33,425 nucleotides of DNA from Acidimicrobiia bacterium (GCA_040881685.1 JBBECS010000014.1:1-33425), one strand, 5' to 3'. Counted from the first letter of the stretch, positions 8,548 through 16,491 are shown. Program-made: numbers and translations. The notes: a model not told the origin generated them from the letters alone.

Positions 8548-9129
8548 TCAGTCCAGAAGGAGCCGGGTGGCGCTCTCGAGCTGCTGGTTGACGGTGGCGG
8601 CGTCATTCCATCCGTTGACCCAGTTGAGCAGCCACGAGAACCAGAGCTGGCGCAGCGTGACCGCGATGCGCGCTCGGCGCCCCGGGTCGATGTCTCCCAT
8701 CGCGTCGGCGAGAACACCGTCGATCATGGCCATGATCTCGAGCTGGCACTCACGCACGGCCGGATCCGGCGCTGACGACGCCGTAATGAGGGCGGCGGTG
8801 CGCTCGGGTTCGCTCGACGCGCCTCGCATTGCCCGCGCGAGGAAGCTGACGACGCGGTCCGCCGGCGTGTCGCCGTCGGGCGGGCGTTGCGCGATCCGCT
8901 CCACTTGCGCCTGCCAGAGCTCCACCTGGCACGCGGCCAGGAGATGGTCCTTCGACGAGAAGTACCGGTAGATCGTGCCCAACGCAACCTGCGCACGGGC
9001 CGCGACGTCGCGCATCTGGACTGCGTCGTAGCCACCCTCCGCGGCGAGCGCCATGGCCGCATCGATCACACGGTTGCGGCGCGCAGCCTGGTTGGGGGTG
9101 AGTGCTTCGCTCTCGATCGCCATCTTCAT
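8548..9129 (-). CDS. kstR: KstR-like TetR-family transcriptional repressor
   Basis: A 193-residue TetR regulator. The N-terminal helix-turn-helix spans about residues 17-62, and its core (GGYDAVQMRDVAARAQVALG, then TIYRYFSSKDHLLAA) is very close to what I remember of mycobacterial KstR (GGYEAVQMRAVADRADVAVGTLYRYFPSKVHLL). The C-terminal half holds the ligand domain, ending in a tryptophan-rich helix (LRQLWFSWLLNWVNGWND) and LDLAVRLL-like LESATRLLLD. KstR represses cholesterol-catabolic genes and is released by a steroid-CoA intermediate. The ATG overlaps the stop of the upstream SDR (ATGA), giving an SDR-kstR operon behind an operator at 9947, so autoregulation is likely. An alternative start is the Met two codons downstream. 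Confidence 0.85.
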   Translation of the reverse strand: MKMAIESEALTPNQAARRNRVIDAAMALAAEGGYDAVQMRDVAARAQVALGTIYRYFSSKDHLLAACQVELWQAQVERIAQRPPDGDTPADRVVSFLARAMRGASSEPERTAALITASSAPDPAVRECQLEIMAMIDGVLADAMGDIDPGRRARIAVTLRQLWFSWLLNWVNGWNDAATVNQQLESATRLLLD

Positions 9130-9866
9130 ACCTGGGGCAGGTTTCCGACCACTTGCTCGCGAGCCACGGCTGTGTCGTCACGACACAGCTCGAGCACGAC
9201 CGCGGCGATCTCTTCCGGCTTCAACAGGCCGAGCGTGTCGCGCGCGGCATACGCCCAGTCGGCCCACCGCTCACCGTCTCCAGACTTCGGTAACAGCGCC
9301 GTGTCGACAAGCGAGGGCAACACTGCGTTCACGCGAATGCCCTCTTCGGCGAGCGGTGCACATGCTCGGGTGAACATGGCCACCCCGGCCTTCGTCGCCG
9401 AGTAGATCGGGTCTTGGGTCATCGGGAACAGCGAGGCCAACGATGCAGTGTTCACGATCGCACCGCCACCGCGTCGACGGAGGTACGGAATCGCGATCTG
9501 TGTGCCCACGACCACCCCGCCGAGGTTGACGTTCATCACCCGCAAGAGCGTCTCCGGCGTGATGTCGGGCCATGCCGGCTCACCGCTCACCAAGCCTGCG
9601 TTGTTGTGCACGATGTCGACACCGCCGTACTCGCGCTCGGCGCTCGCCAGCATCGCCTCGATCGAGCGAGGTTCCGTGACGTCCACACGCACGAACGACG
9701 CGATGCCTTCGGCATCGTGAATGAGCCCGACCGTCTCGTTGCCACCCACCTCGTCGATGTCGCCGACCACGACCGCCGCGCCCGCGGCTGCAAAGGCGAG
9801 CGCAGTGGCCCGTCCGATCCCCGATCCCGCGCCGGTGACGACCGCGACCTTGCCATCGATCTCCAC
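9126..9866 (-). CDS. SDR-family oxidoreductase, co-transcribed with the KstR-like gene
   Basis: A 246-residue classical short-chain dehydrogenase. The cofactor motif TGAGSGIG is near residue 12, an Asp after the second strand (VVVGDIDEVG) indicates NAD preference, and NNAG, the catalytic Ser in NTASLASLF and the YSATK Tyr/Lys pair are all present. The C-terminus (AREQVVGNLPQV) lacks the common GxxxxVDGG ending, so the substrate pocket may differ from FabG-type enzymes. The start is the GTG of VEIDGKVAVVTG; more upstream frame is not SDR-like. It overlaps the regulator ATG by 4 bases. A hydroxysteroid or 3-hydroxyacyl-CoA substrate is a guess from context. Confidence 0.88.
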   Translation of the reverse strand: MEIDGKVAVVTGAGSGIGRATALAFAAAGAAVVVGDIDEVGGNETVGLIHDAEGIASFVRVDVTEPRSIEAMLASAEREYGGVDIVHNNAGLVSGEPAWPDITPETLLRVMNVNLGGVVVGTQIAIPYLRRRGGGAIVNTASLASLFPMTQDPIYSATKAGVAMFTRACAPLAEEGIRVNAVLPSLVDTALLPKSGDGERWADWAYAARDTLGLLKPEEIAAVVLELCRDDTAVAREQVVGNLPQV

Positions 9867-9946
9867 TATTCGGGTCGATTCCGCCGCGGCGTCCCGGTCC
9901 GGCCACGCCTGCGCTGCATCTCCACCGCGGCACTCTCGCACGGAAC

Positions 9947-9960
9947 AAGAACACGTTCCA
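9947..9960. promoter_or_regulatory. KstR-like operator 3
   Basis: AAGAACACGTTCCA keeps the AAC-N2-GTT core and the 3' A. The wider sequence GGAAC...GTTCC (9943-9965) is a longer imperfect inverted repeat. It lies 81 bp before the SDR-kstR operon, as expected for autoregulation. Confidence 0.65.
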
Positions 9961-9963
9961 GTT

Positions 9964-9980
9964 CCTGACGGGAAGTCAGG
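9964..9980. repeat. Inverted repeat CCTGAC-N5-GTCAGG, copy 1
   Basis: A perfect 6-bp inverted repeat with a 5-base spacer (GGGAA), overlapping the stop codon of the phosphatase gene and 4 bases from KstR-like operator 3. The same arms and spacer length recur at 24641-24657. It could be an operator for another regulator or a weak hairpin. Confidence 0.4.
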
Positions 9981-10509
9981 TTGTGAGCAGGCTCGCCAAG
10001 TCACGCAGCGATGCGTCGAGGCGCGCGGCGGTCGCTCGGTACACGTCGAGCGGCTCACCGATGGGATCGCCGACCTCGTCCTCGCCGCGCCCTCGTACCT
10101 GGGCGTGGGGCCTCGCTTCGTGGACTCGCAGCAACCAGGCCCGCAGCGCCTCCCCCTCACTGCGGGCACCGACCACCCCGCCGAGCCGCACCAGCTCTTC
10201 GACGAGAAAGACGCGCGTCGCCGCATCCGGCGCGAGCGCGGTGATGCGGTCCACGTGTTGACGCGTCATCCCGAGCACGAGGTCGGCCTCACCGATCAGC
10301 TCGGTCGTGAGCTGACGCGAACGGTGGGCGGAGATGTCCAAGCCCATCTCGGCCATCGCCGCGACCGCCTCGTTGGGTGGTCCCGCGTTCCACGCCATCG
10401 TCCCGGCCGAGTGGACATTGACAGCCGTGCCGCGTGCATCGAGATGGGCGCGCAGCAGCGCCTCGCCCATCGGAGATCGGCAGATGTTGCCCGTGCACAC
10501 CACCAGCAC
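9976..10509 (-). CDS. Low-molecular-weight protein-tyrosine-phosphatase family protein
   Basis: A 177-residue LMW-PTP or arsenate-reductase-like phosphatase. The P-loop CTGNICRS (residues 5-12) gives the CX5R signature with Cys5 and Arg11, and the C-terminal DPIG (in EDEVGDPIG) supplies the general-acid Asp. The family dephosphorylates phosphotyrosine proteins; some members act on arsenate or arginine phosphate. The only plausible start codon near the P-loop is the GTG at 10509, and no clear ribosome binding site is visible, so the exact start is uncertain. It is divergent from the CoA-transferase at 10567 with 57 bp between. It has no obvious link to steroid catabolism. Confidence 0.8.
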   Translation of the reverse strand: MLVVCTGNICRSPMGEALLRAHLDARGTAVNVHSAGTMAWNAGPPNEAVAAMAEMGLDISAHRSRQLTTELIGEADLVLGMTRQHVDRITALAPDAATRVFLVEELVRLGGVVGARSEGEALRAWLLRVHEARPHAQVRGRGEDEVGDPIGEPLDVYRATAARLDASLRDLASLLTT

Positions 10510-10566
10510 GTCGATGGCCGCGCATCGTAGGAGGTCCGTACACTCACCCCTCGTGACCGGACCGCC

Positions 10567-11835
10567 ATGGCCGTCGGCGAGACCGCGGAGATGAAGCGCA
10601 GGCGCGGTCGGACGGCCGGGGCGCCGGAGCGGAATCGACTCGGACCATTGGACGGGATTCGCGTCGTCGAGCTCGGCGTGTGGGTCGCCGGTCCCGCGGC
10701 CGGCGGCGTGCTCGCTGACTGGGGCGCCGACGTGGTGAAGATCGAGCCGCCGGTCGGAGATCCAGCGCGTGGCTTCGCGAAGATGCTCGGCGGCGACGTG
10801 CCGTTCAACCCGCCGTTCGAGCTCGACAACCGCTCGAAGCGGAGCATCGTCGTCGACTTCACCCAGACGGATGGCCTCCACCTCGCCCACGAGCTCCTCG
10901 AACAGGCCGACGTGTTCCTCACGAACATCCGTCTCGACGCGCTCGAGCGGCTCGAGCTGGATCCCGACGTTTTACGAGCGCGTTACCCCCGTCTCGTGTA
11001 CGGGATCATCACGGGGTACGGCACCACCGGCCCTGACCGCGATCGTGCTGCGTACGACATCAGCGCCTTCTGGGCCCGCAGCGGCGTCGCGGGTCTGCTC
11101 ACACGCCCGGGCGAAGATCCGCCGTTCCAGCGCGGCGGGATGGGCGACCACGGCGCCGGAATGACGATGGCCGGCGGGATCAGCGCGGCATTGCTGGCCC
11201 GCGAGCGGACCGGCGAGGGACAGCTCGTCGCGACGTCGTTGCTCCGTCACGGCATGTACACGATCAGCTTCGATCTCAATATGGCGCTGCGCTTCGGCGT
11301 GCCGTTGGCGGTCGCGAAGCGCTCGCAGATGACGAACCCGGTCATCAACTGCTACCAGGACCGCGACCGGCGCTGGTTCTGGCTGGTCGGGCTCGAAGGC
11401 CAGCGTCACTGGCCCGATGTGTGCCGAGCCGTCGGCCATCCGGAGTGGATCGACGACGAGCGCTTCCGGGACGAGGAGGGCCGACGCGCGAACACCCGCG
11501 ACCTGATCCCGGTGCTCGACGAGATCTTCGCGTCACGCACGCGTGAGGAGTGGTCCGAGATCTTCGACCGCGAGGACGTGTGGTGGGCACCCGTGCAGAC
11601 CACCGAAGAGGTGCTGGCGGACCCACAGGTGCACGCCGGCGGCGGCTTCGTGGAGGTACCCGAAGGCAACAGCACGGTGACGATGATCAACACCTCCGTG
11701 GACTTCCATGGCACCCCGGGCGGGCCGCGAGCGATGCCACCCGACCTCGGTGAGCACACCGACGAGATCCTGCACGAGCTCGGACGCGACCGAGACTCGA
11801 TCGACGACCTACGCAACCGAGGGGTCGTGGCTTAA
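10567..11835 (+). CDS. CaiB/BaiF (type III) CoA-transferase, single domain
   Basis: A 422-residue family III CoA-transferase or racemase. Motifs are PLDGIRVVELGVWVAGPAAG (about 27-46), WGADVVKIEPPVGDP (52-66), NRSKRSIVVD and the catalytic block AAYDISAFWARSG with Asp164. Unlike the double-domain paralogue at 1570-3921, the aspartate is present, so transfer of CoA to a carboxylic acid, or alpha-methylacyl-CoA racemisation, is credible. The conserved domain begins at residue 26, so the true start may be the Met at codon 9 (10591) rather than 10567. Its stop overlaps the convergent NTF2-like gene by 4 bases (ttaa). The acyl substrate is unknown; context suggests a sterol side-chain acid. Confidence 0.88.
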   Translation: MAVGETAEMKRRRGRTAGAPERNRLGPLDGIRVVELGVWVAGPAAGGVLADWGADVVKIEPPVGDPARGFAKMLGGDVPFNPPFELDNRSKRSIVVDFTQTDGLHLAHELLEQADVFLTNIRLDALERLELDPDVLRARYPRLVYGIITGYGTTGPDRDRAAYDISAFWARSGVAGLLTRPGEDPPFQRGGMGDHGAGMTMAGGISAALLARERTGEGQLVATSLLRHGMYTISFDLNMALRFGVPLAVAKRSQMTNPVINCYQDRDRRWFWLVGLEGQRHWPDVCRAVGHPEWIDDERFRDEEGRRANTRDLIPVLDEIFASRTREEWSEIFDREDVWWAPVQTTEEVLADPQVHAGGGFVEVPEGNSTVTMINTSVDFHGTPGGPRAMPPDLGEHTDEILHELGRDRDSIDDLRNRGVVA

Positions 11836-12359
11836 TCCGCCTCGGGCGGAGTCGATGCCCAGAACGCGCCCCAGGTGGGCCACGCCTCGGGAAGCTCGAA
11901 CCTTCCGATCTGATCTTCGGGCCACGTGCCCGGGAAGAGTTCGACCGGCGATGTACCCAGCTCACGTGCATGCCAGAGCAAGTGCTGGCGACGAGTGAAG
12001 AACCACTGAGCATCGCGTTGCTCGTACGTGTCGCGGTACTGAATAGCCTGGACGATCCATTGATCGCCGATCTGCACCTCACCGCGACAGTACACGATCC
12101 CGCTCGCATGATCGGCGTCGACGAAGTCGATGACATGCGTTCCCGTGTTCAAGATGGTGACCGTCACCTCGCGGAGTGTCTGGTCGAAGTACTCGCGCAA
12201 TGCATCACGGCCGCGGCGATCTCGACCGACCTGCACGTCATCGGCGAACAGCGCCACGAGCGCATCGAGGTCGCGGCTATCGACGGCAACGGCGTAGCGA
12301 GCGACGAGCTGGCGGATCTCCTCGTACGCGAGCAGCCGATGCAGACCTTCGTCACTCAC
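11832..12359 (-). CDS. NTF2/SnoaL-like domain protein
   Basis: A 175-residue cone-shaped alpha+beta protein of the SnoaL/NTF2-like group, recognised from the start YEEIRQLVARYAVAVDSRDLDALVALFADD and the later RDTYEQRDAQWFFTRRQHLLWHA. The fold includes ketosteroid isomerase, limonene epoxide hydrolase, dehydratases and many proteins of unknown role. I cannot identify catalytic residues that would choose between these. The GTG start overlaps the stop of the alpha/beta hydrolase (GTGA), so it is the last gene of the FadE26-FadE27-hydrolase operon. A hydratase, isomerase or lyase step on a steroid ring or side chain is possible but unproven. Confidence 0.8.
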   Translation of the reverse strand: MSDEGLHRLLAYEEIRQLVARYAVAVDSRDLDALVALFADDVQVGRDRRGRDALREYFDQTLREVTVTILNTGTHVIDFVDADHASGIVYCRGEVQIGDQWIVQAIQYRDTYEQRDAQWFFTRRQHLLWHARELGTSPVELFPGTWPEDQIGRFELPEAWPTWGAFWASTPPEAD

Positions 12360-13225
12360 GATCGGAGATGCTCGCGCACGAGGGTCTCGGCGCGTTCGAG
12401 GTCTTCGTGCAGGAAGAAGTGCCCACCGTCGATCGCGACGAGGGGCGCGCTCGCACGCTCGGCTTGTGCTCGGAACCAGGCCATCGGGAGTTTGGACGAC
12501 TCCCCCGCCAGCACGACCGCACCACACGACAGCTCGGCCAGGTGATGCCACGCGGCCTTGGCGCCTTCCTCGTCGGCAGAGACCTCGAACATCTGGGCCT
12601 CGGCCTCAGGCGGGCACGCCAGCTCGACCTGACCGTCGGATCGGTCGACGAAACCCCATCGGATATACGCGTCGAGGAACTCAGGCGAGAGCGCATCGAG
12701 CGGCGGGCGCGACCCGTACGACGCTCGCACCGTCTCTCGGTCGGACCACACCGGCCGACGCTTGCGCGCGTTGTCCGCCATGAAGTTGCCGCCTCGCCGC
12801 GCCACATCGCTCGGCCGCTCGGCTTCCTCGAGGGCGAACGCAATGGCTTCGCACAGCAGCAGTCGTCTGGTCGCGCTCGGCCTCGCCCGGTCGACGAGCA
12901 CCGCCACTCCACCGCCGCCCGATTCGCCCAGCGCCGCCCACTGGCTCACGCCAAGGTGATCGAGCACGGACAGCACGTCCTCGGCCATTCGGGTGTACGC
13001 GAACGCGTGCGCCGCATCGGGTGCATCGGTCGCGCCGTGGCCGCGCAGGTCGACGCCGATCGGCCGATACCGGTCGCGCAGCCGCCGCGCGAGCGGGTCG
13101 AAGAACCCGGCACAGAAGCCGGTCGGGTGCAACAACAGGAGCGGCTCGCCATCCCCACCCCAGTCGAGCGCGGCGATGTGCAGCCCGTCGTGCTCGACGA
13201 CGATCGGCGCGGGATCGCCCTCCAC
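12356..13225 (-). CDS. Alpha/beta-fold hydrolase
   Basis: A 289-residue alpha/beta hydrolase. The oxyanion segment LLHPTGFCAGFF (about 32-43), DLRGHGATDAP (59-69), nucleophile elbow GESGG with Ser102 and the C-terminal catalytic His in GGHFFLHED (about 269-277) complete a recognisable triad frame. Family members hydrolyse esters, thioesters, epoxides or C-C bonds; the meta-cleavage hydrolase HsaD is a steroid example, but I see no basis to call it HsaD. GTG start, 9 bases after the FadE27-like stop, so in the same operon. Probable role: hydrolysis of a CoA thioester or lactone in the pathway. Confidence 0.85.
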   Translation of the reverse strand: MEGDPAPIVVEHDGLHIAALDWGGDGEPLLLLHPTGFCAGFFDPLARRLRDRYRPIGVDLRGHGATDAPDAAHAFAYTRMAEDVLSVLDHLGVSQWAALGESGGGGVAVLVDRARPSATRRLLLCEAIAFALEEAERPSDVARRGGNFMADNARKRRPVWSDRETVRASYGSRPPLDALSPEFLDAYIRWGFVDRSDGQVELACPPEAEAQMFEVSADEEGAKAAWHHLAELSCGAVVLAGESSKLPMAWFRAQAERASAPLVAIDGGHFFLHEDLERAETLVREHLRS

Positions 13226-13234
13226 CAGGTTGCG

Positions 13235-14362
13235 TCAGACGGCGACGGGCTCGTCGGCGAGGATCTTGCCGAGCTTGAGCAGCTGCGGGGTCGACCCCCC
13301 GAGCGTGAGCTCGAGCACCTTCGCCCACAGGAAGTAGCGGTGCAGTGGGTAGTCACGGTCGACACCCATGCCGCCGTGCAAGTGCTGCGCCGCGTGCACC
13401 ACCCGCTGGCCGCCTTCCGATGCCCAGAACTTCGCCACCGCGACCTCGGCCGACGCGGGCAGGTCCTCGGAGAGGCGCCAGACTGCCTGCCAGCCGGTGA
13501 GCCGGATTGCCTCGGTGTCGATGTACGCGTCGGCAGCGCGCTGTCCAACCGCTTGGAACGTGGCAATCGGCCGCTCGAACTGCTCGCGCGTCTTTGTGTA
13601 CTCGGCGGTCATGCGCACCGCTTCTTCGCACACCCCGATGGCGATCGCGCAGAGCGCTGCCGTTGCGCGGTCGACGAGCCAGGCGAGAATCTCGCTCCCC
13701 TGCTCCGCCGAACCGACCACGTCGCCCGCGGTAACCTTCACGCCCTTCAGCGTGAGACGCGCTTCGGGATGGTGGTTCGTCGTGTCCTGGCGCTCGCGGG
13801 TGACGCCCTTCGCGTTCGGGTCGACGATGGCGACGATCACGCCACCACCACCCGTCGACGCAGGGAGGAGCACGCGGTCGGCCAGTGGCCCTGCGGGCAC
13901 ACAGTCCTTCACACCGTCGAGCACCCAGCCGTCGCCGTCCTTCTTCGCCTTCGTGGTCGGGGTCAGCGGGTCGGCGCCGGCCTCGGTGAGCGCAGCGGTG
14001 AGGATCGTCTCGCCCGATGCAACGCCGGGGAGCAGCGCGTCCTTCTGCGCGTCGGTCCCGAAGCGCGCGATCGGCAGGGCACCGAGCACGACCGAGGCGT
14101 AGTACGGCACGGGTGCGACCGTGCGGCCGACCTGCTCCAGCACGAGCGCGGCCTCGAGGAACCCGTATCCGCCGCCGCCCTGGGCCTCGGGAACGGCGAT
14201 GCCGAGCACACCCGCGTCGGCCAGCTTCTTCCACAGCTCGCGGTCGAAGTTGCTCTCGTCCGCTTCCGCCTCCTTGAGTCGGTCGAGCGTGACCTCGGCA
14301 CCGAGGATCTTCTCGACCAGACCTTGAAGGTCCTGCTGCTCTTCGTTGAACGCGAAGTCCAT
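13235..14362 (-). CDS. fadE27: Acyl-CoA dehydrogenase beta-type subunit (FadE27/ChsE5-like)
   Basis: A 375-residue acyl-CoA dehydrogenase-like subunit. The opening MDFAFNEEQQDLQGLVEKIL and the segments TREQFERPIATFQAVGQRAADAY and HLHGGMGVDRDYPLHRYFLWAK strongly resemble M. tuberculosis FadE27 (ChsE5). The usual catalytic YEGT is replaced by LGGS, so this chain probably supplies FAD and substrate contacts, with the base coming from its FadE26-like partner encoded just upstream. FadE26-FadE27 (ChsE4-ChsE5) is a heterotetramer that desaturates steroid C5 and C3 side-chain acyl-CoAs. Unusually, a 114 bp repeat-bearing gap separates the two subunit genes here. Confidence 0.88.
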   Translation of the reverse strand: MDFAFNEEQQDLQGLVEKILGAEVTLDRLKEAEADESNFDRELWKKLADAGVLGIAVPEAQGGGGYGFLEAALVLEQVGRTVAPVPYYASVVLGALPIARFGTDAQKDALLPGVASGETILTAALTEAGADPLTPTTKAKKDGDGWVLDGVKDCVPAGPLADRVLLPASTGGGGVIVAIVDPNAKGVTRERQDTTNHHPEARLTLKGVKVTAGDVVGSAEQGSEILAWLVDRATAALCAIAIGVCEEAVRMTAEYTKTREQFERPIATFQAVGQRAADAYIDTEAIRLTGWQAVWRLSEDLPASAEVAVAKFWASEGGQRVVHAAQHLHGGMGVDRDYPLHRYFLWAKVLELTLGGSTPQLLKLGKILADEPVAV

Positions 14363-14373
14363 CTCTACGCCTC

Positions 14374-14475
14374 CGCTCCCGCTCCGCTACGTTCGCTCAT
14401 TTCACTCGCTCCATTCGCTTCACTCGCTCCATTCGCTTCACTCGCTGCGGCTGCTCCACTCGCTGCGCTCGTTCC
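14374..14475. repeat. Purine-rich tandem repeat in an intergenic gap
   Basis: The gap between the FadE26-like and FadE27-like genes holds an 18-base unit, TTCACTCGCTCCATTCGC, twice in perfect tandem (14401-14418 and 14419-14436). Shorter degenerate copies (CTCGCTGCG, CCACTCGCTGCGCTCG) flank it. A 17-base segment beside it (14374-14390, CGCTCCCGCTCCGCTAC) recurs with one change at 29030-29046. On the coding strand it reads as GAGCGAAGCGAG-type sequence. The function is unknown. Confidence 0.7.
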
Positions 14476-14476
14476 G

Positions 14477-15652
14477 CTATCTCGGTGCGAGCGGCATGCC
14501 GAGACCGAACACCGCGATCAGGTCGCGCTGAATCTCGTTCGTGCCACCGCCGAACGTGAGGATGATGAGGCCGCGGTACGAGTGCTCCAACCGCGACTGG
14601 AGCAACGCGCCGGGCGCGTCGTCACGCAGGTACGAGTTTTGGCCGAGGATCTCCATCAGGAGCCGGAACGCCTCGATGTAGAACTCGGTGCCGAACACCT
14701 TCGTCGCCGACGCGTCGGCAGGCTGGAGATCACCCTTCGCCGCAGCCGATGCGATCTTCCAGTTCATCAAGCGCAGGTACTCGAGCCGTGCATGCACCCG
14801 CGCCAGGTTGAGCTGCACCCACTCCTGGTCGACAACCCGCGAGCCGTCGGGCAGCTTCGTGTCCTGGGCCCACTTGCGCACGTCCACCAGCGCACGCTCG
14901 ACCATGCCCGACGAGCACAACGTGACGCGCTCGTGGTTGAGCTGATTGGTGATCAGGCCCCACCCCGCGTTCTCCTCGCCGACGCGCATCGTCGCGGGGA
15001 CCCGAACGTCTTCGTAGAAGACGTCGTTGATGTCGGACTCACCCATCACGTGGATCGGAACGACCTTGATGCCCGGTGTCTCCATCGGGATCACGAACAA
15101 CGAGATGCCCTTGTGCTTCTTGACGTTCGGATCCGTGCGCACGGCGAGCCACACGTAGTCGGCATCAGACGCAAGACTCGTCCACGTCTTCTGGCCGTTG
15201 ATGATGTACTCGTCGCCGTCACGCTCGGCTTTCGTCTTGAGCGCGGCGAGATCGGTGCCCGCACCGGGCTCCGAATAGCCGATGCAGAAGTGGATCTCCC
15301 CCTTCAGGATCTTCGGGAGGAAGAACTCCTTCTGCTCGTTGGTGCCGAAGCGCATGATCGTGGGTCCGACGGTGTTGATCGTGAGCATCGGCACCGGAGC
15401 GCCGGCCCGCATCGCCTCGTCGAACCAGATGAACTGCTCGACGGCGGAGAAGCCGCGCCCGCCCCACTCCTTGGGCCAACCGACGCCGAGCCAGCCGTCG
15501 GCGCCCATCTGCTTGACGACCTTGCGGTTCTCCTCGCCGACGCCGCCCGCGCCTGAGAGCCGCGCGCGCACCTCTGGCGTGAGCAGCGCCTTGAAGTAAT
15601 CGCGCACCTCGTGCTGGAGCGCCTGCTGCTCGTCGGTCAAGCCGATGTACAT
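14477..15652 (-). CDS. fadE26: Acyl-CoA dehydrogenase alpha-type subunit (FadE26/ChsE4-like)
   Basis: A 391-residue FAD-dependent dehydrogenase very similar to what I recall of M. tuberculosis FadE26 (ChsE4). It shares LGVGWPKEWGGRG, IGYSEPGAGTDLAAL (124-138), NGQKTWTSLASDADYVWLAVRT, VGEENAGWGLITNQLNHERV and ILTFGGGTNEIQRDLI. The catalytic base is predicted as Glu241 in LNHERV, matching the helix-G glutamate of ChsE4, while the usual YEGT is GGGT. With the FadE27-like chain it should desaturate steroid side-chain acyl-CoAs. The ATG has a GGGAG ribosome site, and a KstR-like operator sits 22 bp upstream. It is the first gene of the operon running to 11832. Confidence 0.9.
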   Translation of the reverse strand: MYIGLTDEQQALQHEVRDYFKALLTPEVRARLSGAGGVGEENRKVVKQMGADGWLGVGWPKEWGGRGFSAVEQFIWFDEAMRAGAPVPMLTINTVGPTIMRFGTNEQKEFFLPKILKGEIHFCIGYSEPGAGTDLAALKTKAERDGDEYIINGQKTWTSLASDADYVWLAVRTDPNVKKHKGISLFVIPMETPGIKVVPIHVMGESDINDVFYEDVRVPATMRVGEENAGWGLITNQLNHERVTLCSSGMVERALVDVRKWAQDTKLPDGSRVVDQEWVQLNLARVHARLEYLRLMNWKIASAAAKGDLQPADASATKVFGTEFYIEAFRLLMEILGQNSYLRDDAPGALLQSRLEHSYRGLIILTFGGGTNEIQRDLIAVFGLGMPLAPR

Positions 15653-15673
15653 GCCATCTCCGGGGGTCGGAAC

Positions 15674-15687
15674 GAGAACACGTTACA
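15674..15687. promoter_or_regulatory. KstR-like operator 4
   Basis: GAGAACACGTTACA has the AAC-N2-GTT core and the 3' A. It sits in the 40 bp between the stop of the SDR (15693) and the ATG of the FadE26-like gene, 22 bp before that ATG. The FadE26/27 operon thus appears to have its own controlled promoter. Confidence 0.62.
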
Positions 15688-15692
15688 GGTCG

Positions 15693-16439
15693 TCAGCCAC
15701 CGAGGCCCATGAGGTCGCTGAGGCCGGTGCGCATGCCAGCCGTGTACCCGCCGTCGACCACGAGAGCGTGGCCGGTGACGAACGACGCGTCATCGGACGC
15801 GAGGAACGCGACTGCAGCGGCGATCTCTTCGGGTCGGCCGAAACGCCCGAGCTTGTGGTGCTCTCGGTACTCCTCGCGGTACTGGGCCATCCCCTCCGAT
15901 CCCATGACGGATCGGAACATCGGAGTGTCGATGAAGCCCGGGCACACGCAGTTCACGCGCACGCCCATGCGGCCGTAGTCAATGGCCATGTTCTTGGTGA
16001 GCAGGACGACGCCGCCCTTGGAGGCGTTGTACGCACTCCCGCCCTCCGTCCCCTCGATCCCCTCCACGCTGGCGACCGTGACGATGCTCCCTGCGCGCTG
16101 CTCGATCATGTGACGCAACGCGTGCTTGCACGACAGGTACGTGCCGGTGAGGTTGACGGCGATCACGCGTGCCCACTCGCCTGCCTCGAGACCATGGACG
16201 GGTCCGCCGCCGGGGACGCCGGCAAACGTCGCCAGCACGTCGAGGTGCCCGTGCTCGGCGACCACTGCATCCATGGCCGCGCTCACCGCGGGCTCGTCGG
16301 TCACGTCGACCGGACGCGATCCGGTCACGTCGAGGCCGACGACCGTCGCGCCCTCGTCGGCCAGGCGGGTGCACGTCGCCTCACCGAGCCCCGACGCGGC
16401 TCCCGTGACCACTGCGACCTTGCCGTCCATTCGGGCCAT
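15693..16439 (-). CDS. SDR-family oxidoreductase
   Basis: A 248-residue classical short-chain dehydrogenase. The cofactor loop TGAASGLG (12-19), an Asp after strand two (VVGLDVTG) suggesting NAD, Ser in VTVASVEG, the YNASK Tyr/Lys pair and a C-terminal SFVTGHALVVDGG tail are all present. The normally conserved NNAG reads TFAG, so the structural Asn of strand four is lost. The ATG at 16439 lies 15 bp from operator 5, which it shares with the divergent oxidoreductase-P450 pair. It probably oxidises a secondary alcohol such as a 3-hydroxyacyl-CoA or hydroxysteroid. The specific substrate is unknown. Confidence 0.87.
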   Translation of the reverse strand: MARMDGKVAVVTGAASGLGEATCTRLADEGATVVGLDVTGSRPVDVTDEPAVSAAMDAVVAEHGHLDVLATFAGVPGGGPVHGLEAGEWARVIAVNLTGTYLSCKHALRHMIEQRAGSIVTVASVEGIEGTEGGSAYNASKGGVVLLTKNMAIDYGRMGVRVNCVCPGFIDTPMFRSVMGSEGMAQYREEYREHHKLGRFGRPEEIAAAVAFLASDDASFVTGHALVVDGGYTAGMRTGLSDLMGLGG

Positions 16440-16453
16440 CTGCGTATGCTCAC

Positions 16454-16467
16454 TGAAACACGTTCCA
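16454..16467. promoter_or_regulatory. KstR-like operator 5 (divergent promoter)
   Basis: TGAAACACGTTCCA fits TnnAACnnGTTnnA at every fixed position and sits in a longer near-palindrome, ACTGAAACACGTTCCAGT (16452-16469). It lies in a 52 bp intergenic space between the SDR (start 16439, minus) and the LLM oxidoreductase (start 16492, plus), so it could control both. Confidence 0.7.
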
Positions 16468-16491
16468 GTTCACAAGCCCGGGGGCCGCACC

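Noticed and set aside
12356-13225. Alpha/beta hydrolase considered as HsaD
   Set aside because: Only general hydrolase motifs are visible, and no HsaA/B/C ring-cleavage genes are nearby.
14401-14436. Tandem 18-mers considered as a CRISPR array
   Set aside because: The copies are directly adjacent with no unique spacers and no cas genes are present.
12176-15556. Very long open frame (over 1100 codons) on the plus strand, antisense to the FadE26/27 operon
   Set aside because: It is rich in Arg, His and Glu with no domain, and it lies opposite well-supported dehydrogenase genes; high GC keeps the antisense frame open.
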